A stretch of DNA of 14,688 nucleotides from an uncultured Prevotella sp. (GCA_900770845.1 CAAGLS010000190.1:1-14688), one strand, 5' to 3'. Numbered from the stretch's first letter, positions 1-6,366 are shown. Numbers and translations are program-made. Notes: generated by a model not told the origin, from the letters alone.

Positions 1-45
1 ACTAATATACACAGAAAGAATGAAGTAACAAATAACAGACAACAG

Positions 46-204
46 CTATTGGCGGACGGCTTTAGCTTTTACGCCGTAGCGGAAATTAGTACAACACAAA
101 AACGCGATGAGTGCGCCGCCGAGAAAGAGGACCAATCCTGTGTCCTCTCCAAACAGGGTAAACGCCAAGATGGCTAATGCGACAATGACAAGGCATCCTT
201 TCAT
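46..204 (-). CDS. Small two-helix membrane protein, hypothetical
   Basis: A 52-residue product if translation starts at the ATG at 204-202, or 60 residues from the ATG at 228-226. I prefer 204 because a Bacteroidota -7 box (TATCTTTG, minus strand) ends at 230, so transcription should begin near 224, downstream of the longer start. The protein is almost all hydrophobic: a first helix (KGCLVIVALAILAFTLFG), a short acidic turn (EDTG), a second helix (LVLFLGGALIAFLCC) and a basic tail (RYGVKAKAVRQ). This predicts a two-pass inner-membrane hairpin. I recognise no family. It is transcribed away from the tRNA genes. That it is a real gene rests on the composition and the promoter, not on homology. 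Confidence 0.55.
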   Translation of the reverse strand: MKGCLVIVALAILAFTLFGEDTGLVLFLGGALIAFLCCTNFRYGVKAKAVRQ

Positions 205-229
205 AAGACGTGGTTTTAGATTGTGCATG

Positions 230-237
230 CAAAGATA
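230..237 (-). promoter_or_regulatory. -7 promoter box for the small membrane protein
   Basis: On the minus strand this reads TATCTTTG, a full match to the Bacteroidota -7 consensus TAnnTTTG. No TTTG is visible 19-21 nt upstream, so the -33 half is weak or missing. Its position argues for the internal start codon at 204. Confidence 0.5.
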
Positions 238-455
238 CGTTTTTCTTTTGACATATAGTGGCTTGTCGTCCAGATTGTGTCCATCCTATGGGCGAAAAGC
301 CGCCAAGCCGAGAGTCCGCATGGGTCGCTGCCCGCCCATTATGGGCTGTTTGTCCGCCTCAATAGACTGGCTGTCCCCGATTCGTTGCAGCTGACACACA
401 AGAAGGGATTGAAGAGTATGCGGGAGGCGGGGCGCGCGCGCCCAACTGCATGGGG

Positions 456-538
456 CCGTGCCTCGTGTCGGATAAAAAGGAATGACCTCTACCTATATAA
501 ATAGGTAGAACATCCTTTAAGACCGGCACGAGGCACGG
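456..538. repeat. 83-nt long imperfect inverted repeat (hairpin)
   Basis: Arms 456-471 and 523-538 are complementary at 15 of 16 positions (CCGTGCCTCGTGtCGG against CCGGCACGAGGCACGG). Nested inside, AAAGGaATG (476-484) pairs with CATCCTTT (511-518) with one bulge, and CTACCTAT (489-496) pairs perfectly with ATAGGTAG (501-508) around an ATAA loop. The whole stretch can fold into one long stem. It has no T-run on either side, so it is not a typical intrinsic terminator. It could be a structured RNA, a small mobile repeat, or a two-way barrier between the minus-strand gene and the plus-strand tRNA operon. Confidence 0.7.
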
Positions 539-607
539 TCGCTGCAAGCGGGTCAGCGAACAGTAGTCTCTTTGTGCTCACCAATTATTTTCTTTTCAAC
601 GGTTGAA

Positions 608-650
608 ACGAATTTATCGAATACATGTTCGAGCAATTCGGGTAATTCGT
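608..650. repeat. Short inverted repeat
   Basis: ACGAATT (608-614) and AATTCGT (644-650) are perfect inverted copies, with a smaller CGAA/TTCG pair between them. This is AT-richer DNA without a credible ORF. The pairing is modest and could be chance. Confidence 0.3.
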
Positions 651-682
651 TGAAAGACTATGTTTTTGGGATGAATGCTGGC

Positions 683-745
683 ATTCGCTGAAAAATTACA
701 CCCTCACGTAACTATTCAGCGAATCGCTTTTGTAAATTAGGGTGT
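683..745 (+). repeat. Interleaved inverted repeats with H-type pseudoknot topology
   Basis: ATTCGCTGAA (683-692) is a perfect inverted copy of TTCAGCGAAT (715-724). ACACCCT (698-704), which lies in the loop of that hairpin, is a perfect inverted copy of AGGGTGT (739-745), which lies beyond it. The two helices interleave, which is the layout of an H-type pseudoknot. A diverged copy of the 5' part (ATTCGCTGAA followed by GTGCCCTCGC) occurs at about 906-931. No known RNA family is recognised. Confidence 0.45.
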
Positions 746-784
746 TCAATACAGGAACCGCATCAGCCTGTTTTCAAGGTTTTT

Positions 785-831
785 CTTGCTGTGTTGCAAG
801 CCTTCGTGCCTCAGGCTTGCATCGCAGCAAG
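785..831. repeat. 47-nt strong hairpin
   Basis: Arms 785-803 and 813-831 match at 17 of 19 positions around a 9-nt loop (TCGTGCCTC). There is no T-tract directly after the stem. It sits about 125 nt upstream of the tRNA promoter -33 box in a stretch without genes. Confidence 0.6.
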
Positions 832-956
832 GGGTTTGCTGGTTTTTGTCAGCATAGCCCCCCATATTCAACCGCAAAGTTCGATATCTTTTGATTGGGA
901 GTGCAATTCGCTGAAGAGTTGTGCCCTCGCCGCAGAATCAAAAAAAATGCAAAACG

Positions 957-988
957 TTTGGCGGTTCGGAATAATAGCCTTATCTTTG
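957..988 (+). promoter_or_regulatory. Promoter of the tRNA-Gly/tRNA-Leu operon
   Basis: TTTG (957-960), then exactly 20 nt, then TATCTTTG (981-988), matching the Bacteroidota sigma-ABfr consensus TTTG-N19..21-TAnnTTTG. The predicted transcription start near 994 gives a leader of about 10 nt before tRNA-Gly. Confidence 0.85.
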
Positions 989-1003
989 CACTGCTAATTT
1001 CAC

Positions 1004-1076
1004 GCGGCAATAGCTCAGTTGGTAGAGCGCGACCTTGCCAAGGTCGAGGTCGCGGGTCCGAGTCCCGTTTGCCGCT
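1004..1076 (+). tRNA. tRNA-Gly (anticodon GCC)
   Basis: A 73-nt cloverleaf. The acceptor arms GCGGCAA (1004-1010) and TTGCCGC (1069-1075) pair fully, and the discriminator base is T1076. The D arm is GCTC/GAGC. The anticodon stem CGACC/GGTCG encloses TTGCCAA with anticodon GCC at 1037-1039. The T arm is GCGGG/CCCGT around TCCGAGT. The 3' CCA is not encoded. It follows a near-perfect promoter and is probably cotranscribed with the next tRNA. Confidence 0.96.
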
Positions 1077-1167
1077 CATTATTTTACAACCCACAACCAT
1101 CCGCCCCCCCCATTCGATTGTAGCTGGCGGGTAGTTGTCTGTCACGCTGAGGGTTGACGCCGAATTT

Positions 1168-1253
1168 GCCGCAATGGTGGAATTGGTAGACACGAGGGAC
1201 TTAAAATCCCTTGGCCAGAAATGGCTGTGCGGGTTCGAGTCCCGCTCGCGGCA
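1168..1253 (+). tRNA. tRNA-Leu (anticodon UAA)
   Basis: An 86-nt class II tRNA. The anticodon stem AGGGA/TCCCT (1195-1199, 1207-1211) encloses CTTAAAA with anticodon TAA at 1202-1204. A long variable arm (GGCC/GGCT) is present and the T arm GCGGG-TTCGAGT-CCCGC is perfect. The acceptor GCCGCAA/TCGCGGC has one A-C mismatch at pair 6-67. The discriminator is A1253 and CCA is not encoded. No separate promoter is visible in the 91 nt after tRNA-Gly, so it likely shares that transcript. Confidence 0.95.
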
Positions 1254-1275
1254 CTCATCAAAATTGCTTACCGTT

Positions 1276-2955
1276 ATGAATAAAAACCTCATCCTATCCA
1301 TTTCTATCTGTTCCCTCGCCGCATTCTCCTCTTGCTCGTCCAAGTTGGGCGCGCTGTCGAAGGACAATTTCCAGGTCACCCCCACTCCCTTGGAAGTGCA
1401 GGGCGGAAAGGTGACGGCAACCATAGATGGTCTCTTCCCCGAGAAATACTTCAACCGCAAGGCGGTCATCACCATCACCCCCGAGCTGCGCTACGCCAAC
1501 GGCCAGGTGGCGCAGGGCGAGCCGGCTACGTTCCAGGGCGAGAAGGTGGCGGGCAACGCCCAGACCATCAATTACCGCTTGGGCGGCCGATACACCATGA
1601 AGTCTAACTTCGACTACAACGACGACATGCGCCAGAGCGACCTCTACGCCACCTTCAACGCCAAGGTGGGCAAGAAGAGCGTCACCCTGCCCGCCGTGAA
1701 GATTGGCTATGGCGTGGTGGCCACACCCGAGCTCTACCGCCGCACGCTGCTCAGCGACGGAGGCGTCATCGCCCCCGACTCCTTTGAGCGCGTCAAGGCC
1801 AACAAGTACGAGGCCAACGTGAAGTTCCTCATCAACCAGGCCAACCTGCGCAAGAGCGAGCTGAAGAACAACAGCGTGCAGGAGTTTGTGAGACTCCTCA
1901 AGCGCATCAACGCCGACAAGAAGCAGCTCAACCTGAAGAATGTGGAGGTGAACGCCTACGCTTCGCCGGAGGGTGGCTTCGCCTTCAACGACAAGCTCGC
2001 CACAAAGCGGCAGGACAACTCCGAGGCCTACGTGAAGCAGCAGCTGAAGAACGCCAAGATGCAGGGCACCGACATCGACGCCCACTACACCGCACAGGAC
2101 TGGGAGGGATTCCAGCAATTGGTCAAGGCCAGCAACATCCAGGACAAGGACGTCATCCTGCGCGTGCTGTCCATGTATAAGGACCCCGAGGAGCGCGAGC
2201 AGCAAATCCGCAACATGAGCGAGGCCTTCCGCGAGCTGGCCGACGGCATCCTGCCCGAGCTGCGCCGCAGCCGCCTCACCATCAACTATGAGACCGTGGG
2301 CCGCACCGACGACGAAATCAAGGCCCAGTTGGCAAGCGACCCCGCCAAGCTCAGCGCCGACGAGCTGCTCTATGCCGCCTCGTTGGAGGACAACGCCGCC
2401 AAGAAGGAGGACATCTACAAGAAGACGGCCGAGCTCTACGACCTCGACTACCGCGCCTACAACAACTTGGCCGCGATGGAATTCAACAAGGGCAACTACG
2501 AGGCCGCAAAGCAATATCTCGACAAGGCTGCCGCGCTCAACAGGGAGGGCGGTGAGATCTATGCCAACCAAGGGCTGATGGCCCTCAAGGACGGCAACGT
2601 GGGCCAGGCCGAGAACCTCATCGGCAAGGCTTCGGGCTGCGACGGCTTCAAGCAGGCCATGGGTACCCTCGACATCGCCAAGGGCAACTACGCCGCCGCC
2701 TCACAGGCCCTCGACAACCAGTATACCAACACCGCCGCCCTGGCCAAGATTCTCGTGAAGGACTACGACGCCGCCAAGGCCATCCTCAACAAGGTGAAGA
2801 ATCCCGACGGCATGACGAGCTACCTCCACGCTGTGGTGAGCGCGCGCCAAGGCAACAGCTTCGCCGCCAAGAGCTACCTCAAGGAGGCCATCGGAAAGGA
2901 CGCCTCGCTGCAGGCCCTCGCCGACAACGACCTGGAGTTCGCCAACATCAAATAG
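1276..2955 (+). CDS. TPR lipoprotein with OmpA-like middle region
   Basis: 559 residues from the ATG at 1276. The open frame continues upstream, but there it crosses tRNA-Leu, so only 1276 makes sense. The N-terminus is a lipoprotein signal (MNKNLILSISICSLAAFSSC) with the likely lipid-bearing Cys at 20, although residue -3 is Phe, a relaxed lipobox. Residues 30-150 look like beta-rich repeats. Residues 180-340 resemble the OmpA-like region of Bacteroidales surface proteins (VNAYASPEGGFAFNDKLATK, then ILPELRRSRLTINYE). From about 362 to the end are tetratricopeptide repeats (YNNLAAMEFNKGNYEAAKQY, GEIYANQGLMALKDGNVGQA). It is probably a periplasm-facing or outer-membrane lipoprotein acting as a protein-binding scaffold; the partner is unknown. 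It begins 22 nt after tRNA-Leu without a promoter of its own, suggesting a tRNA-mRNA transcript. A hairpin follows the stop. Confidence 0.88.
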   Translation: MNKNLILSISICSLAAFSSCSSKLGALSKDNFQVTPTPLEVQGGKVTATIDGLFPEKYFNRKAVITITPELRYANGQVAQGEPATFQGEKVAGNAQTINYRLGGRYTMKSNFDYNDDMRQSDLYATFNAKVGKKSVTLPAVKIGYGVVATPELYRRTLLSDGGVIAPDSFERVKANKYEANVKFLINQANLRKSELKNNSVQEFVRLLKRINADKKQLNLKNVEVNAYASPEGGFAFNDKLATKRQDNSEAYVKQQLKNAKMQGTDIDAHYTAQDWEGFQQLVKASNIQDKDVILRVLSMYKDPEEREQQIRNMSEAFRELADGILPELRRSRLTINYETVGRTDDEIKAQLASDPAKLSADELLYAASLEDNAAKKEDIYKKTAELYDLDYRAYNNLAAMEFNKGNYEAAKQYLDKAAALNREGGEIYANQGLMALKDGNVGQAENLIGKASGCDGFKQAMGTLDIAKGNYAAASQALDNQYTNTAALAKILVKDYDAAKAILNKVKNPDGMTSYLHAVVSARQGNSFAAKSYLKEAIGKDASLQALADNDLEFANIK

Positions 2956-2972
2956 AGAAAGCTATCCTTGAT

Positions 2973-3010
2973 TCCCTCTCCTCCCATGCCTCGGGAGGGG
3001 AGGGATTATA
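2973..3010 (+). terminator. Terminator-like hairpin after the TPR lipoprotein gene
   Basis: TCCCTCTCCTCCC (2973-2985) pairs with GGGAGGGGAGGGA (2993-3005) at 12 of 13 positions around a 7-nt loop, followed by TTATA. The U-tract is weak, so termination strength is uncertain, but the placement 17 nt after the stop codon fits. Confidence 0.55.
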
Positions 3011-3088
3011 TAGACTCAGCCCCGTTCCCCTATAGACTCACCCTGTCCCCTACAGGCCCACCCCCGGCCCCTCCCTAAGAGGGAGGGG
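3009..3088. repeat. GC-rich intergenic repeat block, copy 1
   Basis: Degenerate units of about 20-22 bp: TATAGACTCA plus a C-rich half at 3009-3030 and 3031-3050, then a variant from 3051. The block ends in a perfect hairpin, CCCCTCCCT (3068-3076), loop AAG, AGGGAGGGG (3080-3088). The same terminal hairpin occurs at 11899-11919 and, inverted, at 12005-12025. It is non-coding. Confidence 0.75.
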
Positions 3089-3189
3089 GGAACCGAACCA
3101 ATAAGGGAGAGTGGGCAATCAACCGCTTGCATCCTTGCCTGTATGATGAATGCCCATTATGAATGATAAAAGGTGAGTCTTTACACGAC

Positions 3190-3279
3190 TTGGTTGGCTT
3201 CCGCTGCTTGGTTGGCTTCCATGGCTTGGTTGGCTTCCATGGCCTGGTTGGCTTCTATGGCTTGGTTGGCTTCCGCTGC
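3190..3279. repeat. Five tandem 18-bp repeats
   Basis: Five consecutive 18-bp units (3190-3207, 3208-3225, 3226-3243, 3244-3261, 3262-3279) share TGGTTGGCTTC. Units 1 and 5 are identical (ending CGCTGC), units 2 and 3 are identical (ending CATGGC), and unit 4 differs by two bases. There are no spacers, so this is a minisatellite and not a CRISPR array. It lies 31 nt upstream of the next start codon. A minus-strand reading gives a GSQPSH-like hexapeptide repeat, but that frame runs antisense through the next gene and is judged spurious. Confidence 0.92.
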
Positions 3280-3292
3280 GAGGCTCTTGCTC

Positions 3293-3320
3293 AATTATGA
3301 ATTGTGAATTATGAATTATA
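3293..3320. repeat. Four 7-bp repeats spanning the start codon
   Basis: AATTATG, AATTGTG, AATTATG and AATTATA follow one another directly (3293-3299, 3300-3306, 3307-3313, 3314-3320). The start codon of the next gene (3311-3313) is the end of the third unit. Confidence 0.75.
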
Positions 3321-4318
3321 ACAAGTGTTTGCTGTTTGCGTTCGCCCTGATTCTGACTGCGTGCGGAACCGACTCTCACCATTTCAAGATAGAAGGTCGG
3401 CTGCTGCATCTGAATCAGGGTGAATTTTATGTATACAGTCCTACGGGCGACATCGACGGCGTAGACACGCTGAAAGTGGAGGCCGGGCGGTTCGCGCTTG
3501 AGATTCCCTGCGAGAAGCCTACCACGCTGATGATTGTGTTTCCCAACTTCACCGAGCAGCCCATCTTTGCCGAGCCGGGGGAAACCGTCGACATCAAGGG
3601 CGACGCCTCCCACCTGAGCGAGATGACCATCAAGGGCAGCAAGGCCAATGAGCTGATGAACGGATTCCGCAAGCGCATCGCCCACGCCTCTCCGCCCGAG
3701 AAGAAGCGCATCGCCATCGAGACCATCAAGGACAATCCCCAATCGCCCATCGGCCCCTATCTCGTGGCCACCTACGTGCTCGACGACCGCAAGCCCGACT
3801 ATGGCGAGGCGCTGAGGCTCGTCGAACTGATGCGCCGCGAGCAGCCCGACAACAATGAGCTGCTGATGCTCAAGGGCAAGGTGGAGCAGCTGCGGCAGTC
3901 GGCCCTCGGCGGGCGCATGCCCAACTTCTCGCTGCGCGACATCAACGGCAATGTGGTGAGCGGCGGCTCCTTGGCCGTGGCTCCCTTGGCCGTGGTGGTG
4001 GCCTGGTCGACGTCAAACTACGAGAGCCTCAACCTGCTGCAGCAGGTGAGGATGTGGCAGGAGCGCAGTGGCGGGCAGGTGAAGTTCCTCACCGTCTGCG
4101 CCGACCCCGACGTGAGGCAGTGCCGCGAGTCCTTGCGCAACAATCAGCTGACGTGCCAGACCATCTGCGACGGCAACATGTTCGACAGCCGCGCCATGCG
4201 CCTCTTCGGCTTCTACAACCTGCCCGGCAACGCCGTGTTCCGCCGCGGGCAGCTCATTGGCCACGGACTGTCGCAACAGGAACTCAACGACAAGCTCCAA
4301 CCTTATCTAACCCGATAG
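3311..4318 (+). CDS. DUF4369 lipoprotein with thioredoxin-like domain lacking CXXC
   Basis: 335 residues. A clear lipoprotein signal ends in the lipobox L15-T16-A17-C18. Residues about 24-120 match the DUF4369 beta-domain found ahead of TlpA/AhpC-TSA-type oxidoreductases in Bacteroidales (FKIEGRLLHLNQGEFYVYS, then the FAEPGETVDIKGD stretch). Residues 121-198 form a helical linker. Residues 200-335 have the thioredoxin-fold pattern (GGRMPNFSLRDINGNVVSGG; strand LAVVVAWS; cis-Pro region NLPGNAVFRRGQLIGHG). Where the redox CXXC should follow the first strand, the sequence is AWSTSNYES with no cysteine, so normal thiol-disulfide exchange is unlikely. Other cysteines (263, 271, 282, 286) lie elsewhere in the fold. 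It is probably an envelope-anchored binding or scaffold protein. The ATPase gene begins 3 nt after its stop. Confidence 0.85.
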   Translation: MNYNKCLLFAFALILTACGTDSHHFKIEGRLLHLNQGEFYVYSPTGDIDGVDTLKVEAGRFALEIPCEKPTTLMIVFPNFTEQPIFAEPGETVDIKGDASHLSEMTIKGSKANELMNGFRKRIAHASPPEKKRIAIETIKDNPQSPIGPYLVATYVLDDRKPDYGEALRLVELMRREQPDNNELLMLKGKVEQLRQSALGGRMPNFSLRDINGNVVSGGSLAVAPLAVVVAWSTSNYESLNLLQQVRMWQERSGGQVKFLTVCADPDVRQCRESLRNNQLTCQTICDGNMFDSRAMRLFGFYNLPGNAVFRRGQLIGHGLSQQELNDKLQPYLTR

Positions 4319-4321
4319 CCT

Positions 4322-5866
4322 ATGCTCGTGAAGACTTATTCCGCCGTAGTGAACGGACTGGACGTGACCACCGTCACGATAGAGGTCAGCACCACTCCCG
4401 GCTCCCAATTCCATCTTACCGGACTGGGCGACGAGGCCGTGAGGGAGGGTCGCAACCGCGTCATTGCTGCCATGGAGAACAACGGCTACGAGTTTCCCAT
4501 CATGGACATCACCATCAACATGGCTCCCGCCGACATCCGCAAAGCCGGCACAGGCTTCGACCTCCCCTTTGCCTTGGGGCTGCTTCAGGCCACGGGCAAC
4601 ATGTCGGTCAACCTCGAAGGCTACATGTTTGTGGGCGAGCTGAGCCTCGATGGCAGCCTGCTCCCCGTAAAGGGCATCCTGCCCATCTCCATCCAGGCCC
4701 GCAAGGAGCAGTTCAAGGGTCTCATCGTGCCCAAGGCCAACGCCCGCGAGGCCGCTGTGGTCAACAGGCTGAAGGTTTACGGCATGGACTCGATGGCCCA
4801 AGTGGTGAGATTCCTCAAGGGAGAGGAGCAGGTGGAGCCTACGATTGTCGACACCCGCAAGGAATTCTATGAGCAGCAGAGCGACTATCCCCTCGACTAC
4901 AGCGACGTGCGTGGCCAGGAGAGCGTGAAGCGCGCCTTGGAGGTGGCTGCCGCCGGAGGCCACAACCTCATCATGGTGGGTCCGCCAGGAAGCGGCAAGA
5001 GCATGATGGCCAAGCGGCTGCCGAGCATCCTGCCGCCCCTGACCCTCAGCGAGAGTCTGGAAACCACGCAAATCCACTCTGTGGCCGGCATCTTGAAGCA
5101 AGGCACGTCGCTCATCACGCAGCGTCCGTTCCGCGCCCCACACCACACCATATCAGAGGTGGCTCTCGTGGGCGGCGGCGTCAACCCCATGCCGGGCGAG
5201 ATCAGCATGGCCCACAACGGTGTGCTGTTCTGCGACGAGCTGCCCGAGTTCAACAAGCACACCTTGGAAGTGCTGCGCCAGCCGTTGGAGGACCACCAAA
5301 TCAACATCAGCCGGGCAAAATACAGCATCACCTACCCCTGCAACTTCATGTTCGTGGCCAGCATGAACCCCTGTCCGTGTGGCTACTATGGTGACCCCAC
5401 GCACCACTGTGTGTGCACGCCGACCCAGCGCCAACGCTATCTCAACAAGATTTCGGGTCCTCTGCTCGACCGCATCGACATACAGTGCGAGATTTCTCCC
5501 GTACCGTTCAAGGACTTGTCCAATCTGGAGCCGGGCGAGCCCTCGTCGGCCATCCGCGAGCGGGTGATGAGGGCCCGCGCCATACAGACCGAGCGATACA
5601 AGAACGTGAGGGGCGTGCACTGCAACGCGCAGATGACCGAGCGCATGATCCACCAGTATGCGGAGCCCGATGAGGAGGGCTTCGAGCGTCTGCGCGACGC
5701 CATGGAGCGGCTCTCGCTCTCTGCCCGCGCCTACAGCCGCATTCTGAAGGTGGCCCGCACCATTGCCGACTTGGCCGCCTCGCCCACCGTCAGGGCGGAG
5801 CATATCGGCGAGGCCATCAGCTACCGCAAGCTCGACCGGGCCGACTGGGCTGAGTTGGTGCTGTAG
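4322..5866 (+). CDS. comM: YifB/ComM-family Mg-chelatase-like AAA+ ATPase
   Basis: 514 residues, the usual length for this family. Residues 1-170 form the N-terminal ChlI-like/Lon-protease-fold domain (VEVSTTPGSQFHLTGLGDEAVREGRNR pattern, seen around residues 20-45). The AAA+ core has Walker A GPPGSGKS at 220-227 and Walker B VLFCDE at 301-306. Next comes MNPCPCGYYGD from 348 with HHCVC ending at 365, a four-cysteine cluster that could bind metal, followed by GPLLDRIDIQ. The C-terminal Mg-chelatase domain includes SARAYSRILKVARTIADLA. ComM homologues are hexameric helicases that drive branch migration during natural transformation and homologous recombination. The gene is 3 nt downstream of the lipoprotein gene, which is unrelated in function but probably cotranscribed. 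A strong palindrome follows. Confidence 0.95.
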   Translation: MLVKTYSAVVNGLDVTTVTIEVSTTPGSQFHLTGLGDEAVREGRNRVIAAMENNGYEFPIMDITINMAPADIRKAGTGFDLPFALGLLQATGNMSVNLEGYMFVGELSLDGSLLPVKGILPISIQARKEQFKGLIVPKANAREAAVVNRLKVYGMDSMAQVVRFLKGEEQVEPTIVDTRKEFYEQQSDYPLDYSDVRGQESVKRALEVAAAGGHNLIMVGPPGSGKSMMAKRLPSILPPLTLSESLETTQIHSVAGILKQGTSLITQRPFRAPHHTISEVALVGGGVNPMPGEISMAHNGVLFCDELPEFNKHTLEVLRQPLEDHQINISRAKYSITYPCNFMFVASMNPCPCGYYGDPTHHCVCTPTQRQRYLNKISGPLLDRIDIQCEISPVPFKDLSNLEPGEPSSAIRERVMRARAIQTERYKNVRGVHCNAQMTERMIHQYAEPDEEGFERLRDAMERLSLSARAYSRILKVARTIADLAASPTVRAEHIGEAISYRKLDRADWAELVL

Positions 5867-5929
5867 TGGGGCAACGGGACATGCTTCCTGCGCGGGAGCT
5901 TCCACGGCGCCGCCCCAACCGTGGCTCAT

Positions 5930-5980
5930 AAGTTCACAAGTTTGTGGCCCACAAGTTTGTGAACTTCAGTTTTTCTTTTT
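5930..5980 (+). terminator. Palindromic terminator after comM, overlapping the next promoter
   Basis: A 37-nt palindrome (5930-5966) centred on 5948: AAGTTCACAAgtTTGTGG and its inverted copy, complementary at all but two pairs. It is followed by CAG and a T-rich tract (TTTTTCTTTTT, 5970-5980). This is a good rho-independent terminator for the lipoprotein-comM unit. The right arm also contains the TTTG of the next promoter. Confidence 0.75.
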
Positions 5981-5987
5981 AACTTTG
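5956..5987 (+). promoter_or_regulatory. Promoter upstream of the ATPase pseudogene
   Basis: TTTG (5956-5959), exactly 20 nt, then TAACTTTG (5980-5987), a full Bacteroidota consensus. The predicted start near 5993 lies 12 nt before the ATG at 6005. The -33 box is inside the palindrome. Confidence 0.8.
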
Positions 5988-6004
5988 CCTAAAACAAAGA
6001 AGTT

Positions 6005-6275
6005 ATGGGCAGGCCTTTCGTTTATGGAATGTCGGTGGAAGGAGATAACTTCACCGACAGGATAAGGGAAACCGCACAGCTCAAGAAAGACCTTGAGAAT
6101 GGCATGAATGTGATTCCCATGTCGCCGCGCCGTATGGGGAAGACTTCGTTGGTGAAGAAGGTGAGGTCTGAGATCAGCGGCCCTAAGATAAAAATCGTAC
6201 TGATGGACATCTACGACTGCCGTGGTGCTTGCCGACTGCCTGTTCCAGAGGTGGTTCCTGTGTGGGTTCATGTAG
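6005..6275 (+). pseudogene. Remnant of AAA-family ATPase (ATPase_2-type), internally deleted
   Basis: The first 72 codons (6005-6220) read as the N-terminus of the Bacteroidales ATP-binding protein family of about 380 residues: RPFVYGMSVEGDNFTDRI, a P-loop SPRRMGKTSLVKKV, then IKIVLMDIYDC. Recognisable sequence then stops in this frame. One base over, from 6222, a short stretch VVLADCLFQRWFLCGFM followed by TAG at 6273-6275 has the look of a family C-terminal segment (aromatic FxxWF pattern). This suggests a large internal deletion that joined the start and the end of the gene out of frame; the C-terminal assignment is my inference. The gene keeps an intact consensus promoter, so the decay may be recent or the transcript may still be made. 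Confidence 0.7.
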
Positions 6276-6366
6276 GCGCTCGCCCAAGTGGAAGCCGAAA
6301 GCAATCCCGTCGGCCAAATGGCCATTGCAAGAATGTCGCAATCCATTCAAACACAATCTTATATAT

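Noticed and set aside
277..504. Short plus-strand frames between 107 and 504
   Set aside because: They overlap the small membrane gene or the 83-nt hairpin; arginine-rich composition, no start context or family.
1135..1275. Upstream extension of the TPR lipoprotein frame
   Set aside because: It would be translated through tRNA-Leu; the lipoprotein signal begins at 1276.
849..1478. 209-residue minus-strand frame
   Set aside because: It runs antisense through both tRNA genes and into the lipoprotein gene.
1294..2571. 425-residue open frame on the minus strand
   Set aside because: It is antisense to the TPR lipoprotein gene, with a Leu/Val/Gly/His-rich sequence typical of a GC-rich shadow frame and no family features.
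3190..3279. CRISPR array
   Set aside because: The 18-bp units are adjacent with no spacers; the same holds for the 22-bp units at 14632-14688.
3119..3742. Minus-strand protein with GSQPSH hexapeptide repeats
   Set aside because: The repeats come from the 18-bp tandem array and the rest is antisense to the DUF4369 lipoprotein.
6229..6366. Upstream extension of the esterase frame
   Set aside because: It would bury the signal peptide and overlap the ATPase remnant; the ATG at 6367 gives a normal signal peptide.
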